A stretch of DNA of 64,000 bases, taken from Schistosoma haematobium. Taxonomy: Eukaryota > Platyhelminthes > Trematoda > Strigeidida > Schistosomatidae. Location of the stretch: assembly GCF_000699445.3 (NCBI RefSeq), contig NC_067202.1, forward strand, positions 17,455,644-17,519,643, read 5' to 3'. A program made the translations under genes and the position numbers. Positions 1-14,000 of the stretch are shown one piece after another. Within the stretch, counting starts at the first letter, position 1, and each line of letters opens with the position of its first letter. The notes below the pieces were generated by a model that saw nothing but the letters and a program-made list of their open reading frames with translations, did no database searches and was not told the origin of the DNA.

Positions 1-519
1 TGTAAACATCATTGAACAAACCAGTTAACATGAATATTTCAAAACTTCAAAGAGTTTTGAAATTCTTTCTTTAAAATGGAATGATTCAATGTTGAATAAC
101 AATCGTAGTAATAATAATAGTAATAGTAATGATAATAATAATAACATCATATGATCACTATATATGAATGATTCTACTTCATAGATTCAACAATTAGGTA
201 TTTGTAGTGTGTTCAAGTATGCTTCATTCATCATATATTGTTGTATACCTATGATATGGTATGTATACACTACTGATATACTACTGGTATCTTTTATATA
301 GTTTCTGTATATAAACTACTTTTCAATTACAAATGTATTTCTTTTTTTGCTAAGAAAATTAATGTAAAGCTGACAGTTAATCATATGATTCGAGTAGCGT
401 ATAAAGAGAGAGGGAGGGAGAAAGTAAAAAAAGGGACAGAGAGGGGGGTTAGTAAAAGAAAAAGGGCGAGAGAGAGAGACGCACACACTAAAAGCACAAT
501 TCATTCCATTTTTGATATA
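1..519. other. Upstream intron or 5' region, nothing assigned
   Basis: AT-rich, with an AAT-rich low-complexity patch (105-150), a GA-rich patch (400-480) and no recognisable gene or repeat core. It could belong to a tensin intron, since the gene is open to the left. Confidence 0.5.
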
Positions 520-1240
520 TTACTTACTTACTTACGCCTGTTACTCCTCGTGAAGGAGTATAGGCCGATCACCAACATTCTCCATCCAACCCTCTCCTCA
601 ACAATCCTTTCCAGCTTCTTCCAGTTCCTATTGATCCTTTTCATATCTGCTTCTATTATCCGACGTGATGTGTTCTTTGACCTTCCTCTTTTCCGCTTCC
701 CTTCAGGATTCCAAGTTAGTAGTTGCCTCGTGATTTAGTTCGATGATTTGCGTAATGTATGTCCTATCCATTCCCATCGTCTTTTCCTAATTTCTTCTTC
801 AGCTGGAAGTTGGTTTGTTCTCTCCTAAAGAAAGCTGTTGCTGATGGTATCCGGTCAATGGATGTTGAGTATCTTGCGTAGACAATAATTTATAAGTACT
901 TGTACCTTCTTGATGATAGTTGTAGTAGTTGTGCAAAATTCAGCTCCGTACAGTAGATCTGTTTAGACGTTCGTATTGAAGATCCTCACTTTGATATTGG
1001 TTGAAAGTTGTTTTGAGTTCCATATATTCTTCAATTGTAGGAATGCGACCCTTGCTTTGCCGATCCTCGCCTTTACGTCTGCATCTGAACCTCCTTGTTC
1101 ATCGATGATACTTCCCAGGTATGTGAAGAATTCTACATCTTCCAGAGTTTCGCCATCAAGAGTGATTGGATTGCTGTTCTCCGCTTTGAATTTGAGGACC
1201 TTGGTTTTCCCTCTTGTGTATGTTGAGGACTACTGATGAA
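520..1240 (-). mobile_element. RTE-A fragment, 3' end
   Basis: The left edge, TTACTTACTTAC at 523-534, is the tail of an element read on the minus strand. Minus-strand frames encode broken pieces of the reverse transcriptase C-terminus ([14 protein letters not shown], [17 protein letters not shown]) found in all RTE-A copies here. Several stops and shifts; not functional. Confidence 0.75.
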
Positions 1241-1728
1241 GAGACTGCTGCTACACTATACTTGATATATCTATCACCTTTTTTTGAAACATTCCTATTA
1301 CATCATGGCAATTATTTCGTGTAATATGAATACAATGATCAAAACATTATTACCGATCTCCTTTGTTCTGAGTGTAAAAACGAAGTCAGTTTTCTGTCAA
1401 TAATGAATGGTGCCTAATAATGGAATCCAGGAAGCGTGTTTTATTCTAAATTATGACTCGTCAATTGAATGTACCTATGACATGCCTGATCTGTTGATGT
1501 TCCGTATAAGAATTATTATAATGATTAAAGTATCAGTTTCATTGTTCTTTTTATAAGATTTTTAAATGAAATAGACAAAGTGTTCATTCTTCAGAACTAC
1601 TCATTTAAGAACAAATAACAATTCTATAATTATATCATTCATTGATGTTCTTGAAATCCTTCGAATTTCTTCACAACATTCTGCTATTCTATTCAGTTAA
1701 ATTTGAAGTTTTAGTCAAATAACAAAGT
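1241..1728. other. Unassigned AT-rich DNA
   Basis: No coding or repeat signature that I recognise; unique-looking DNA upstream of the HH-beta copy. Confidence 0.5.
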
Positions 1729-1915
1729 CGACTCAGTGGTGTAGAGGTTAAGCGTTCGTGCGCGATACTAATAGCTCCTGGGTTCAGATCTTGTCAGACA
1801 GGATGTTGGATGCGTACTGTTGAGGAGGATGAAACGGCCGTTTAGTGCTTCCAGGTTTTCCATAGTGGTCTAGCTTTACTTGACTAATGAATTCAATTAT
1901 TAAACAATGTTTACA
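1729..1915 (+). repeat. HH-beta hammerhead retroposon (tRNA-like head), degraded ribozyme
   Basis: Starts with the tRNA-like head GACTCAGTGGTGTAGAGGTT (A-box-like) and a GGGTTCAGATC B-box-like motif. The ribozyme region (about 1813-1850) has lost stem II: GAG is followed almost directly by GATGAAAC. Ends 60 bp downstream at the family's CAATTATTAAA motif. Confidence 0.7.
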
Positions 1916-1987
1916 TTGAGTTCCTTTATATCATACTGTTCTTATGACAGCGTTGCTGTTTTTTTCTTTACTGTCTTTCTTTAAAAG

Positions 1988-2062
1988 TTCAACCTCAAAG
2001 AACATCAAGTCAGATGAATATTAGTGGACCTAGTACAATGACTAAAACTGCATGGTTGTCAG
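1988..2062 (+). CDS. Tensin exon 1 of window (tentative)
   Basis: Follows a pyrimidine-rich acceptor ending TTTAAAAG and ends at AG/GTATGT. Open only in the frame that gives [15 protein letters not shown] and leaves one base, which joins in phase with the next exon to make a Glu codon. No domain is recognised; support is splice phase only. Confidence 0.6.
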
Positions 2063-5000
2063 GTATGTAGAAATTATTCACTTTTAATTTATTAAATTTT
2101 ACAAAAAAAATATTGTATGTATTAAATTGCATTTAAACCTGGAATCAATCTAACTTAGGCAACTGTTGAAAACTTTGAAGCACTAGATGGTTATTTCGTC
2201 CTACTATAGGAGTCGTCATCAGTGCAAATCCGTTGTTTCGTAACGAGAAGTCGAACCAAGTTCCCTCGGTTTCATGTGCGAACACTTAACTTTTAGTCTA
2301 TTGAGTCGGATATCAATGGTATTACTGACGAAATCTTTGAACGAATTCAAAAAGCTCGTTTGACTTTTGCCAACTTACGTCACCACCTATAGTGAAGGTA
2401 AGATATCCGTCTACCAATTAAAAGACGAGTATACTGTGCAGCAGTTCGTTCTGTTCCACTTTATGGCTAATAAATGTGGCCAGTTAGAGTAGAGGATAAT
2501 CGTAAGGTAATTGTGTTTGATCACAGATGTCTTAGAAATATTGCCCGGATCTCCTGGGATCATCGGGAAAGTAATAATGAGGTTCGGACGCAGGGTATTA
2601 GGGAATGATGATGGTAGATCAGTTGATGAGGTTGTGAATCTTCATCGACTGAGATGGTTGGGTCACGTGCTGCGTATGCCTGAACACCGATCACCACGAC
2701 GCGCAATACTGACTAGTGTTCGAGATGGATGGAATAAAATTAGGGGCAGCCAAACCAAAACATAGCGTCAGTCCTTGAGGCCGCTAAATTCTGATCTGAA
2801 CCGTGTTGGTAGATGCAACCTCCTTAGTTGGGGTAAGCGCATCTGTCGTAATCGATGGTTGGAGACTCTGTGTGACATGGTTCAAAATCGATCACAATGG
2901 TGTAGGTATATAAATTCATTGTCTTCCCTTAAACCGTTAGTTTAAAATTACCTCACACCTTTATTTCTACCGACTAATTCATTCTTTCTGTACTATATCC
3001 TTATATGCAATTTTTCTTTTATATATTACTACCATTGAATTAGCTACTTTTATGAATCCGGTGTCCATCTTGTTGTACTAATGAGATGTGGGAACTTGGA
3101 CCGATGCATATATGTTGCTGATCCTACGTTATAGCTGACTGACTGACTGACAGTCCACGACATTGGGTGATCATCTTTTCTCACCTTCAGTGAATGACTA
3201 TCTCATACCCAACCAATTTAGTTTCATCTAGCACAGATTTTAAACAATTAGACCCTTTTGTAAACTTTGATAGAGCAATAAGATGAAACAATTAACCTAC
3301 AAATTATGGTCTGTTTGTGCTTTACTTTTCAAAACACCTATGAAAAACGAATAAAGGTTACATAAATCAAAGTTCAAATAAACATAAAATGATAAAGGTA
3401 AACAAAGGTAAGGGAAAAACAACGAATACAATATAGAACGTTCCTATAACATCATAGATCGTAATATAGCTTAAAGATTACTATGGGTAGATTGTCTAGC
3501 TTCCATGAACCTAAGAATTCATTCTTAACAATTCGATGAATATGGATGTCTGCCTCACAGATTTATCAAAGTGCATGACATTAACTGATTCTGAAGTTAT
3601 CTAGCTATATGTTTTCCACAGCTCCGGAAATTCGCTTTTCGTCCTCTCAGTTTCGTAAACAACAAATGTGGTGCGAGAAGGCAGTGAGTAGGACTTTCTT
3701 GTCAGAGGCTGTGTACGCGTGGCCGTGTGAGAGCACTTCAAGAGAGAGAGGGCGGCGCCAGCCCACTCTCGATCGTACCATGGCATTTGGGGGCACATGA
3801 ACATGAGAATTGGTAAATTCAACGGGATGTGACGCAATATGTTACGCAATGTCTAGGCCTATGTGAAATCATAGGTTTAACAGCATAGAATGTTTTCTTA
3901 ATGTCTACTTTTAGTCTCTTTCTCAAACTTATGATATTTGACTCTCTTTTAAATGTTAATATGAGATATATGTCCTTTACTTCGTAACGGAGTCCAGCAG
4001 TCTTCATGTTAGCTTACTTTTACACTAATTAATAAACTACAGCGAATAATCTTTTCGGTTAGCAGTTTTGTCACCTCCTCAAGTAGATTTGTAGTGTATA
4101 TTCGTTGAGTTCTGTTGTATAGGCAATTTACCAAACGTTGTTTGTACTGTAATAGATAGAAACTGTGGAAGTTCAAATATTTCCAAGCTCAGGTTGACAT
4201 CCTATGAACCGATCGTTTTACAGTTTCATCTTTTTTTCGTCTAAAATTATGTTTAAAAAAAGGCAGTCGGTTATTGTTTTCTTCATTATAAGTAGGTGGT
4301 ATCTCATTCTATACACTATCGAATTTATCTAATAACCAAGATACGTCTAACTCCTTATTACATACGACTAATATATCACTCATTAGCCTCCTATACAGAG
4401 TTACTTCGCTGAGGAGCTTACTTATCTTAATTTCAACAATGTGGCGTATGTACATCAACAAAGAGAAGTATGACACTTCGTTACCAACAGACATTCGTAT
4501 ACGTATCACGGAATAAACGCTTTTTGACCGAAATGGCTGGGACATTTATCGATGTCTAGCCAATATCTATCAAAACATGAAGTACTGCTTAGCTTGAAAT
4601 TAGTTCGTAAAACAGCTATTGTGGCGGCTTAACCATAGGTTCCATAAAGTCCATTACTGTCGGATTAATCTGTTTCTGTGAATATGATTAAGTGAGAGAG
4701 TTTGAGAGGGTGTGAAACTGTAATTAGTTTATTCAAAATCGATTTCCTTATTGTAGATGCATCAGTTTTCCATCTTGCTCTAGATCGTAGGTATAGAATT
4801 ATTTCATTACTACTGTTGTGTGTTTAAAAGACTGTTGAATTTGAAGCTTTACATAACTCAATAACTTTGATTAAAAAACCGTTAAAAACTAGTCACAATT
4901 GAATAGCTGGCTCATAATGAAAACTCCACAGTAGTGCGTATCCACAACCACACAATTGGGATCAAACACGAAACATTCAAGTCTCTAGACGACCTTTAGT

Positions 5001-8000
5001 CAATCTCAAATATTATATATCCGTCTTGTCAATACCAGCCACTGTTGCTCAACTATGAATATTCGTCATTTATCGCATCAAATGATAAAAAAGTTGTAAA
5101 TAGTCTCTATTGTAAAGTAGGTTTCTTCAAGAGTCAATTTATTAACATATATAGCCTATGGATAAGCTTCGAATAATAATGACAATCGGGTCTGTTTTGA
5201 CATAGTAACTCACTGAATACAATAGTGAACGATGGTGCAGTTTAACGGATTGGTTGAATTTAGACAATGACACCGTTGGATGCCGATTAGTTCAGTGGTC
5301 TAGTGGTTAATCGTTCGTGCTCGAGATCGATAGATCCTGAGTTCTAATCTCACGACATGGGATCGTGAATGCGCACTGCTGTGGGTAGTCCCACAATAAC
5401 CCATTATTACATCATATATGTTTGTTTGTTGTTGTTGTTTTTTGAAAAATTATTTAGAAACCAATTTAAGGAATAGTTCAACATGCAAACAACCACCAAT
5501 GTATTCAACTTATTCAGCTCATAAAGAAAATATGAGACGAATGCAAGAACAAAGAAGAACAACAGAAGATTGGGTAAGTTTAATAGGTCTCATTCTTCTT
5601 TCTTTGAAGATATGATATCTGATCATTTTTGTACAAAACTAATTCATTAATCAATGATCAATTGTAGTTTGAATAATTTAGGATCATACATTCATATTAT
5701 GGTGTGTGCTACTTATATTGGCATAAGTAGTAGATGATGTTAGTCGTCAATAGAAGGTCTGGCAGCAGAGAGACAAGAGGATCGAACAGTAAAGAATGGA
5801 AACAGGATGCAATTTGTATGAAAATGCAAGAACAATGAAGTCTGAGTCATTTTGAGACAATCGATGGACATTTTGCAAGTTAAGCATTTACTATACGATT
5901 GTTAGATTTTATTAACAAGTCCAGTAATTTTGTGCTCAAATACATCCGTTTGTCCCCCCCCCGTGTTCTGTTCACTACAATATCTCATAGGTAACATCAG
6001 TTCCTTCAGAATAATAAACAATTCCCCTTTTATCTAAGCAATACCAAACAAAATATGAGTTTCGTCTCAAACTTTGTATTGATTATTGAGAAATCTTCTC
6101 ATATCTAACCATTTTAACCCTCAGTCAATAGAAATGATTGGACTGATTAAAGTAGTAAAGAAAGTTTCTGACACATTGTATATGGCTTTACAAACTTCTA
6201 TTCTTAATGTCAAATTCACTATTGAACAAAATTTGTATGTTTGTTTTTAGATGCGAAATAGTGTAAGTATAATTATGAGTTATGTAATATTTTTTTTTGA
6301 TATTTTGATTTCGATTAGAGACACGGTTATCCTTCGTGAAGAAGTATAGGTCACTAACCGGTACTCTCTATCGAATCCTGTCTTGGGCAATTGTCTGTTT
6401 CCAATTCCTGGTATAGTATGTTCTTCGGCTTTCCTCTATTCTGTTCCCTGTTATAACTTGCGAACGCCAATTAGGGAGAAGCAAATTATCGATCGGACCA
6501 CGAACGCGTAAAACACCTGCAAGCAGCCTAGAGTCCTGATTGGTCCTGCTGTCCGCCTAGCCCAGTCAGTTAAGTCCAGAACACCAGTCGCAGCCTCTGT
6601 AATGTGAAATTTTATATTTCAAACGTACTTAGCTTATATACCAATCAAACAGACCACAACGTACCAATAAAATACACATTTGTACAAGACTTAGCCAAAT
6701 GTGGCTATGAATGTGGTAGATAGTAATTAATAAACAGAGCATAACTCAAGAATGATAAATCGTATAATAATAGTTTATGGGTTAAAATAAAGCTCATAAT
6801 AAAAGGAATATGAATATGCAAAGTTTAGTTACCTAATAATTATACAATAGAAATATACGTCTAGTATTGGACCATCAATAGATTCCAAAAGTTACCATTC
6901 ATTATTCTTGTCAAGACGTAAAATTCCCATTCAAGATTCTAAGTTAGCGGTTGCCTAGTGATGCAGTTTGATGATTACCGTACGGTACGAAGATCTAATA
7001 TAAACAGACCATCTTAAAGAATAGTATAAGACATATAATAACTGTTTATTATTAAATGGAATATCTGTTTCATATCTGAGCTTTATGGTCTCCTCACTGT
7101 GTTTTCCTTTTTATTCATCAAAAGCATATTACTTGAAGAATTTGATTATTTTCTAAGTGTATAGTTACGTTTTGATGAAGGTTCCCGATATACATCAAAA
7201 AAATACAAAAAATTACTGAATACCAGAAAGTATAAGACGCCCGAAGCACTACTGTACAGCTCAGCTACGATCTCATACGTAGTCAAAAGTATAGAAACGT
7301 TAGACTTTAAAATAAGCGCAATACTACTTTTGTTTTTTTGTTGTAGAACGCTCAGTGTGAGTAGTGCGGTAGGATCGTGAATACTCACTACTGAAGAGTC
7401 TCACAGTAGGATGAACCTATCATCCAATTCATCCTTAACTCCTCCTAATAAAATCATTCTGTGATAGATATTATCATTTTTTTCTGTTCGTAGGGCTATA
7501 ATCCAATTAGTATCAGTATGGGGATTTGTGAAGATTGTATTACTTTCATAGTCAATCTAGCTTGGTGTAGTTTAGATCTACTTAGATCTACCTGTGAATA
7601 AGCCGAAGACCTGGTAATAGTCATAATTCACGGTGAAGTTATTTTCAACTGTCTGTTAGTGTAGTGCAGTTCAATATACCAGATAAAAGACTAACTTACT
7701 TACTTTTGCCTGTTACTCCTCGTGAAAGAGAATATGCAGCTCACCAGCATTCTCCATCAAACCCTATCCTCAACAATCCTTTCCAGTTATTTCCAGCTTT
7801 CATTTATCCTTTTCATATCTAATTCTATTTCCCGATGTAATGTATTATTTGACCTTCCTCTTTTCCGTTTCCCTTCAGGATTCCAAGTTAGTGGTTGCAG
7901 TTTGCTGATTTGCGTAATGTATTTCCTATCCATTTCCATCGTCTTTCCCTAATTTCTTCTTCAGCTGGAAGTTGGTTTGTTCTCTCCCACAGTAGATAAA

Positions 8001-11000
8001 AGACGCTAACATAATCAATGATTAGGCACTGAAGTGAAATCTTTGATGAAAATTTCACATACATTAAATAAGTGATATACTGATCGATAGTTCTGAACAT
8101 GTTCCATTTGAAGAATATGAAGGTTGTCGAGGATAAGTTCAGAAGAGAAATAACCTAAGAACTTTCAATATTCATTATAAATAAATTAGATTTCTATATG
8201 ATAATGATCATCATTCATTATGTTTATTAAATATTATTTTTTGTATAATGAATATTTTAGCAAGCTTCAAATAGACAATTACATGATTCCAGATCAGTGG
8301 GTAGTCGAGCTGTTTTAGAAGAAATGGAAACGATAACATTACAACCAATTGGTCGTGGTGTACACGACTTGGAACCACCAACTGGTTCTATAGCTAGATC
8401 AGTTCGTGCTACAACACCAAGTGGTTAGTTTTAATGATATAATGTTTATTGTTTTTTCTTTATTATTTAGGTGTGATTTCATATATTACGAGAGTATGAC
8501 TATGGAATGAGTTCTATTATTAAGTTGAATTTCCCAAATCTATAAAATAGGTCATATAAAGTAATGGCATTTGAAGCGAACGGTACTGAGTTCGAGTCCC
8601 AGAGCGAACATTAACAATTCTGGGATGTTTAGGTACACCAAACCGATGAGTTCCAAATAGGACGAAATGTTTGTCCTGGATTTCACTGCTAGTCACTATC
8701 CATCTTTGCTTAGAATAGTTATGATAATTAGTATCGTCTAAATAGTTTGTAAAAGGGTCAACTTTTGTGAGAATGACAATAGGTTCATAATGTTCCATTT
8801 ATGCTTCGTACGAAACCTTCATTATTGTATTACGTGATTTATTAAATTCCCTATTGTCGTATTATTCATTGATGTATATGATGACTCTTCATCAAAATCT
8901 CCGTCGCTACTACCGATTGAATAGTTTAGTGAGGTCATTGAATTGATTTCGTTGTAGTGACGTTGTCGCTTGACCTAATTTGACTATTTAGGTGAAGTAA
9001 CAGTTGTAACAAGGTTTCTGTAGATGAACCTGTGGAAGGATCACTATCGCGACCCAAAAATATATAATGAAGCATGCATCTGGCTTCGTGCTGGACTGTA
9101 TGTAACCTTCATAATGTATCTTCCATATTTCCGCAATCCATTTGGAGTTGAAGTATCAAAGATAATAGAAGTTTAGGAAGCGGTTACTATGTCAGTATCT
9201 AAAGACTTCTATCTAATAATAGTGATATTCATTAAGGAATTGCAAATATGTTAACATAGTTACTAATGATAAATACTTCATAACAAATACATTATGTAAC
9301 TGTTCAATGATCTGAGTATATTGACATTTACCAACCAATTATTAATGTACATTGATGACGAAACTCTGGAAGATGTAGAATCCTTCACATACGTGCGAAG
9401 CATCATCGATGAACAAGGAGTTTCAAATGCGAGGATTGGCAAAGCAAGGGCCTCATTCCTACAATTGAAGAACATATGGAATTCAAAACAACTGTCTGTC
9501 AACCAATATCAAAATGAGAATGTTCAATACGGAGCTGAAACATGGAGATCTACAACAACCATCATCAAGAAGGTGCAAGTATTTATAAATAGCTGTCTAT
9601 GCAAGAAACTCAACATCCATTGGCCGGATACCATCAACAACAGCCTTCTCTAGAAGAGAACAAACCAGATTCCAGCTGAAGAAGAAATTAGGAAAAGACG
9701 ATGGAAATGAATAGGAAATACACTACACAAATCATCAAACTACATTACGAGGCAAGTCCTAACTTGGAATCCTGAGGGGAAATGGAAAAGAGGAAGGTTA
9801 AAGAACACATTACATCGGGAAATAGAATCAGATATGAAAAGGATGAATAAAAGCTGGAAAGAGCTGGAAAGGATTGTTGAGAATAGGGTTTGATGAAGAA
9901 TGCTGGTGATTGGCCTATACTCTTTCACGAGGAGTAACAGGCGTAAGTAAGTAAATAAGCATAAATGTACAAAAGAAAAACGACAAATAATTCTATACCA
10001 AATCATTCTACTACTCTTTTTATGAATCAATCAACTTTCTTTCAGGTTTATCAACATTTCCAACATTGTTTAATCGACCTCATTCATCCGCTGGAAGAAT
10101 AGATCTATCAATATCAGGAATAAAACGATCTATTAGTAAAGATTATTATAGTCCAATAAGAATGCAACGTAGTACTATTGATGTACCATATAGTCAAACT
10201 ACACAAGCATTATTAAGTCCATCTATCAATCGACGTTTAGTTGGTTTCACTAATACTGGTCATTCATCACGAATTTCAAGTATCAATAAAAATGTACTAC
10301 CTATTATACATCATCATGATCATCATCCTCATCATAATAATCTAGTGTATAATAGTAGTCATGGTAATAATAATAAATGGAATTCTATGGATCATCAATC
10401 ATTGGAATTATTAAATCAAACATCTATGAATAGGAATTCATATGCCAGGCAAACTCTTACACAGAATATTCAAGAAATGACACAGAAACAACGATTATTA
10501 CTATTATCATCATCATCTAATCAACAATATTATCCAATATCTAGTCATAATAATAAGTTAGGTAAATGAAATCCATCGCTTCTCACAATTCGCTTCTTAT
10601 AACTAATAACAATAATCATCTAATAAAGCTTATTTATTATTGATAATGTAACGCAAATTATGGTATCCTATTGATGCTAATCCACCACCACCACCACTAC
10701 TCTGATGATGACATAATCATCTTAACCCAAATCTATCATTTGAGTGATGTTCTGTTTATGTTTATCCCTTTTTTTATTTCCAAGGGTTCATTTCATTCTG
10801 TATGGATAGTGACATGAATATCACACTAACTAGATCAATAATTGATAATGGTGTTTAGTGTATAACAGTTCATTTCACTTCTAACACAGATGATATATAT
10901 ATATATATATATATATGTCAATATATCAATGGATTGATCACTAGGGAAGGATCAATGTCAAATTCTATTCAGTGTAGATCCAATCCTATCAACCTGGTAA

Positions 11001-14000
11001 TATCTCTGACTGTAAAACTGGATGATATGTGATCGAATCCATCAGAGAGTATCCGTTTCCTTAAGATTATAGGTACATCTTTCTGATGAGTGTAAGATAG
11101 CACGAAACCTAAGTCCAGGGTTACTTGTTGACTACCTCTAACCACTATCCTTAGAAGTCTAACATATTTTTAAACGTTGTAGCTATCGAATATTCATTGT
11201 AAATGTTTAAGACATGTATCAGTGACCAACATTTCATCAAACGTACCGTTAAGTGAATGTAAATGAGCTATAAGTAAATTAACGACATTCCTAATAGCAA
11301 TTTAGTAAAATGTAAATACATCGTATTGTCTCGTACAAGCTTCATTATTCCTTGATTCATCTTATTATCTTACTTGCTTTCAGTTTCTTCTTTCGTCATT
11401 TTATTACAATCATCTCAACTTTCTGATCGCAGACATTCCACTGCTGAACACTGTTACATACTCACAATTGATTGATCACTGGGTGGCAATCAATGTCATG
11501 TGTGTCAAGTCCTTATTAGTGCAGATCTAATGCTATCGACCATGCTGCAATGTGGCCAACAGTCTAGGTGAATCGACATTGCGTGCACTATATATTGAGA
11601 TTAGATGGTGGTTGGACGTACTCGACAGGAAACCCTGGACCCGTGTTTCGTGCTACTTGGCACTCGTCAGCAAGGTGTACCTGTAATCTTGAGGGAACTG
11701 GTGCTCCCTGGTGGATTCGATCTCGTGTCACCCAGCTTCACAGAGACGTTACCACTGAGCTATCGGAGCCGCGACCGACCTCCTGTAGGACCGAGATGTA
11801 ATCACAATTGATTGGTCATTGGGTGGCGATCAAAGTCGTGCGTGTCTAGTCCTTATTAGTGCAGGTACACCATGCTGATGAGTGCCAAGTGGCCCGAAAC
11901 CCGGGTCCAGGGTTTCCTGTCGACTACCTCCAACCACCATCTCACTGTTACATACTACTTAAGCCTGTAAACATGAGTAGCAAACATCAAAATACCATAA
12001 TCCCTGTCATTCATGTAATAATTATAACAGTTCTAGAATATACAAAACCTTTCTTTAAATCATTGAAATCGATCAATTTAATTCAATCATTTATTTGAGA
12101 TATTACTATTGTACTTAAAAAGTAGTAACTTACTTCATCAAGAAATATTTTATCAATCTCTATATATCTATATTATTTACGCCTGTTACCCGCAATGGAG
12201 CATAGGCCGCGGAGCAGCATTCCCCAACTCACTCTGTCCTATGCCTTCCCTTCTAGTTCTATCCAAATGACGAGAAGAAAGCGAAAAGAAATGACGCGCA
12301 GTAGAGAAGGCATATGTGACTTCAGAAGAATGGTCTGTTCAGAAGCTAGAATAAGTTATATGGGCTTAACATAGCAACCGACACTACAGATTCATTGAAT
12401 ATTTATAGAATACAATAGAAATACGGACAACAATCAATCAATCAAATCTTAAGTCAGTAGAACAAGCTGGTAGTCATTTTGGTGGAGAAATTCTAATTGC
12501 TTACTTCTTTCTAAAGTGTATGTTGATACTGATGATGATTTTGTCTAGAAATCTTCATACAGTTCAGGGGACATAATATACCTTCAGAAATGTTATGCAA
12601 TAGACAGTTGGCAAATCATACGTGATAAGAACAGTAGTTTACAATACAATCTAATAGAGATTAGAACTATATCTTGAATACTATTATGACTTTAAACTGA
12701 TTAGTTTGTATTATTTGCCGGTCAACTGACTAACATCATGAATCTAGGTAAATCTACATCTAATACAATAATTACACTGAATAAGTCCATTGGGAACCGA
12801 AAATAGAGAAGGTTAAAAGATGTTTATATGTACAATTCTGCTTAACTGAAAATCACGTTAACATGTTGAGCTTCAGGAGATTGTTCAATGTTAGAATATA
12901 CATCCCTAACTGATCGTGATTAGACAACCTAATTGGATGAAGTTTGAAATGTAAATCATTAGATTTTAACTCAATCGTTTGAAGAGAAAACAATCGCTGC
13001 CACACCTGGAAGTATTTGATTCTATTCCCAATGACATGGTTAATGAGCACTATTGAACCTTGTACTAAAAACCAATGACTCAATCCTTTATAGTATTCAA
13101 TGATTGGTTAATCAAGATCAGTCCCTGATATAATCATTAAACTATATGTTTAAAAGACTATTCATAGTTATTTGATGTATCTGGCTAAGAGTGTAGTAAA
13201 CGAGAACAAAAATGAGAACAATCGAAGATTTTCATGGCGTTTTGTTCTCTGAGCTGGATGGTTTGGTCGTTCAAAAGAACGATGAATGCTCCAAGATCAA
13301 ACCATCCAGCTCAGAAAACAAAACTCTATCAAAATCATCCACCTGAGCTACACATCTTCTCCACTATTTCACAATCGAATATATTTGAATACAAAATGAC
13401 AGAATCACTTAGTGTAGTATCTGAGAACCAAACAGTAAATACTTCATTTGCAAAATGTCTATCAATCACTTCAAACTTTATTGTTCGTACATTTCCACAC
13501 CAACCATTCTGTGTTCTTGTTCTTTTCTTCTTCAATCTTCTTAACCTTCTACCTCCAGGCATTTCACTTCCAATGGATGATATATATACTACTTATATCT
13601 ATCAATATCAGTAGTACACATCACAATGATGCCATTTATTCCAATTATTAATTTAATATATTATAGAGTTATAAATGAATTTAAGTGATGATCATTTAAG
13701 AAGAAATGCTTGTTATACATTATATATTATTCATGGTTATTCATTTCATTAACATATAATTTAACAGTTAACTATATATACTACTTATTTACAATCATAA
13801 CATTTAACAAACGTTTAACTATCAAGCTAAATTATACCATTTCATTATAACAGAGATAATTCATAGAGTTCTATGTTCACTAGTCAATTACCAAGTTGAT
13901 TAGTTCAATCATTTATATTGCTTATATTGCTTGTATTTTATTTTCATTCTCTTAGTTACCTTAGATTATATGAGGTGTATAGTGTAACTGTGAACATGAT

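Noticed and set aside
385..738. 117-codon plus-strand frame
   Set aside because: Half is GA-rich low complexity and half is the antisense of an RTE-A 3' end.
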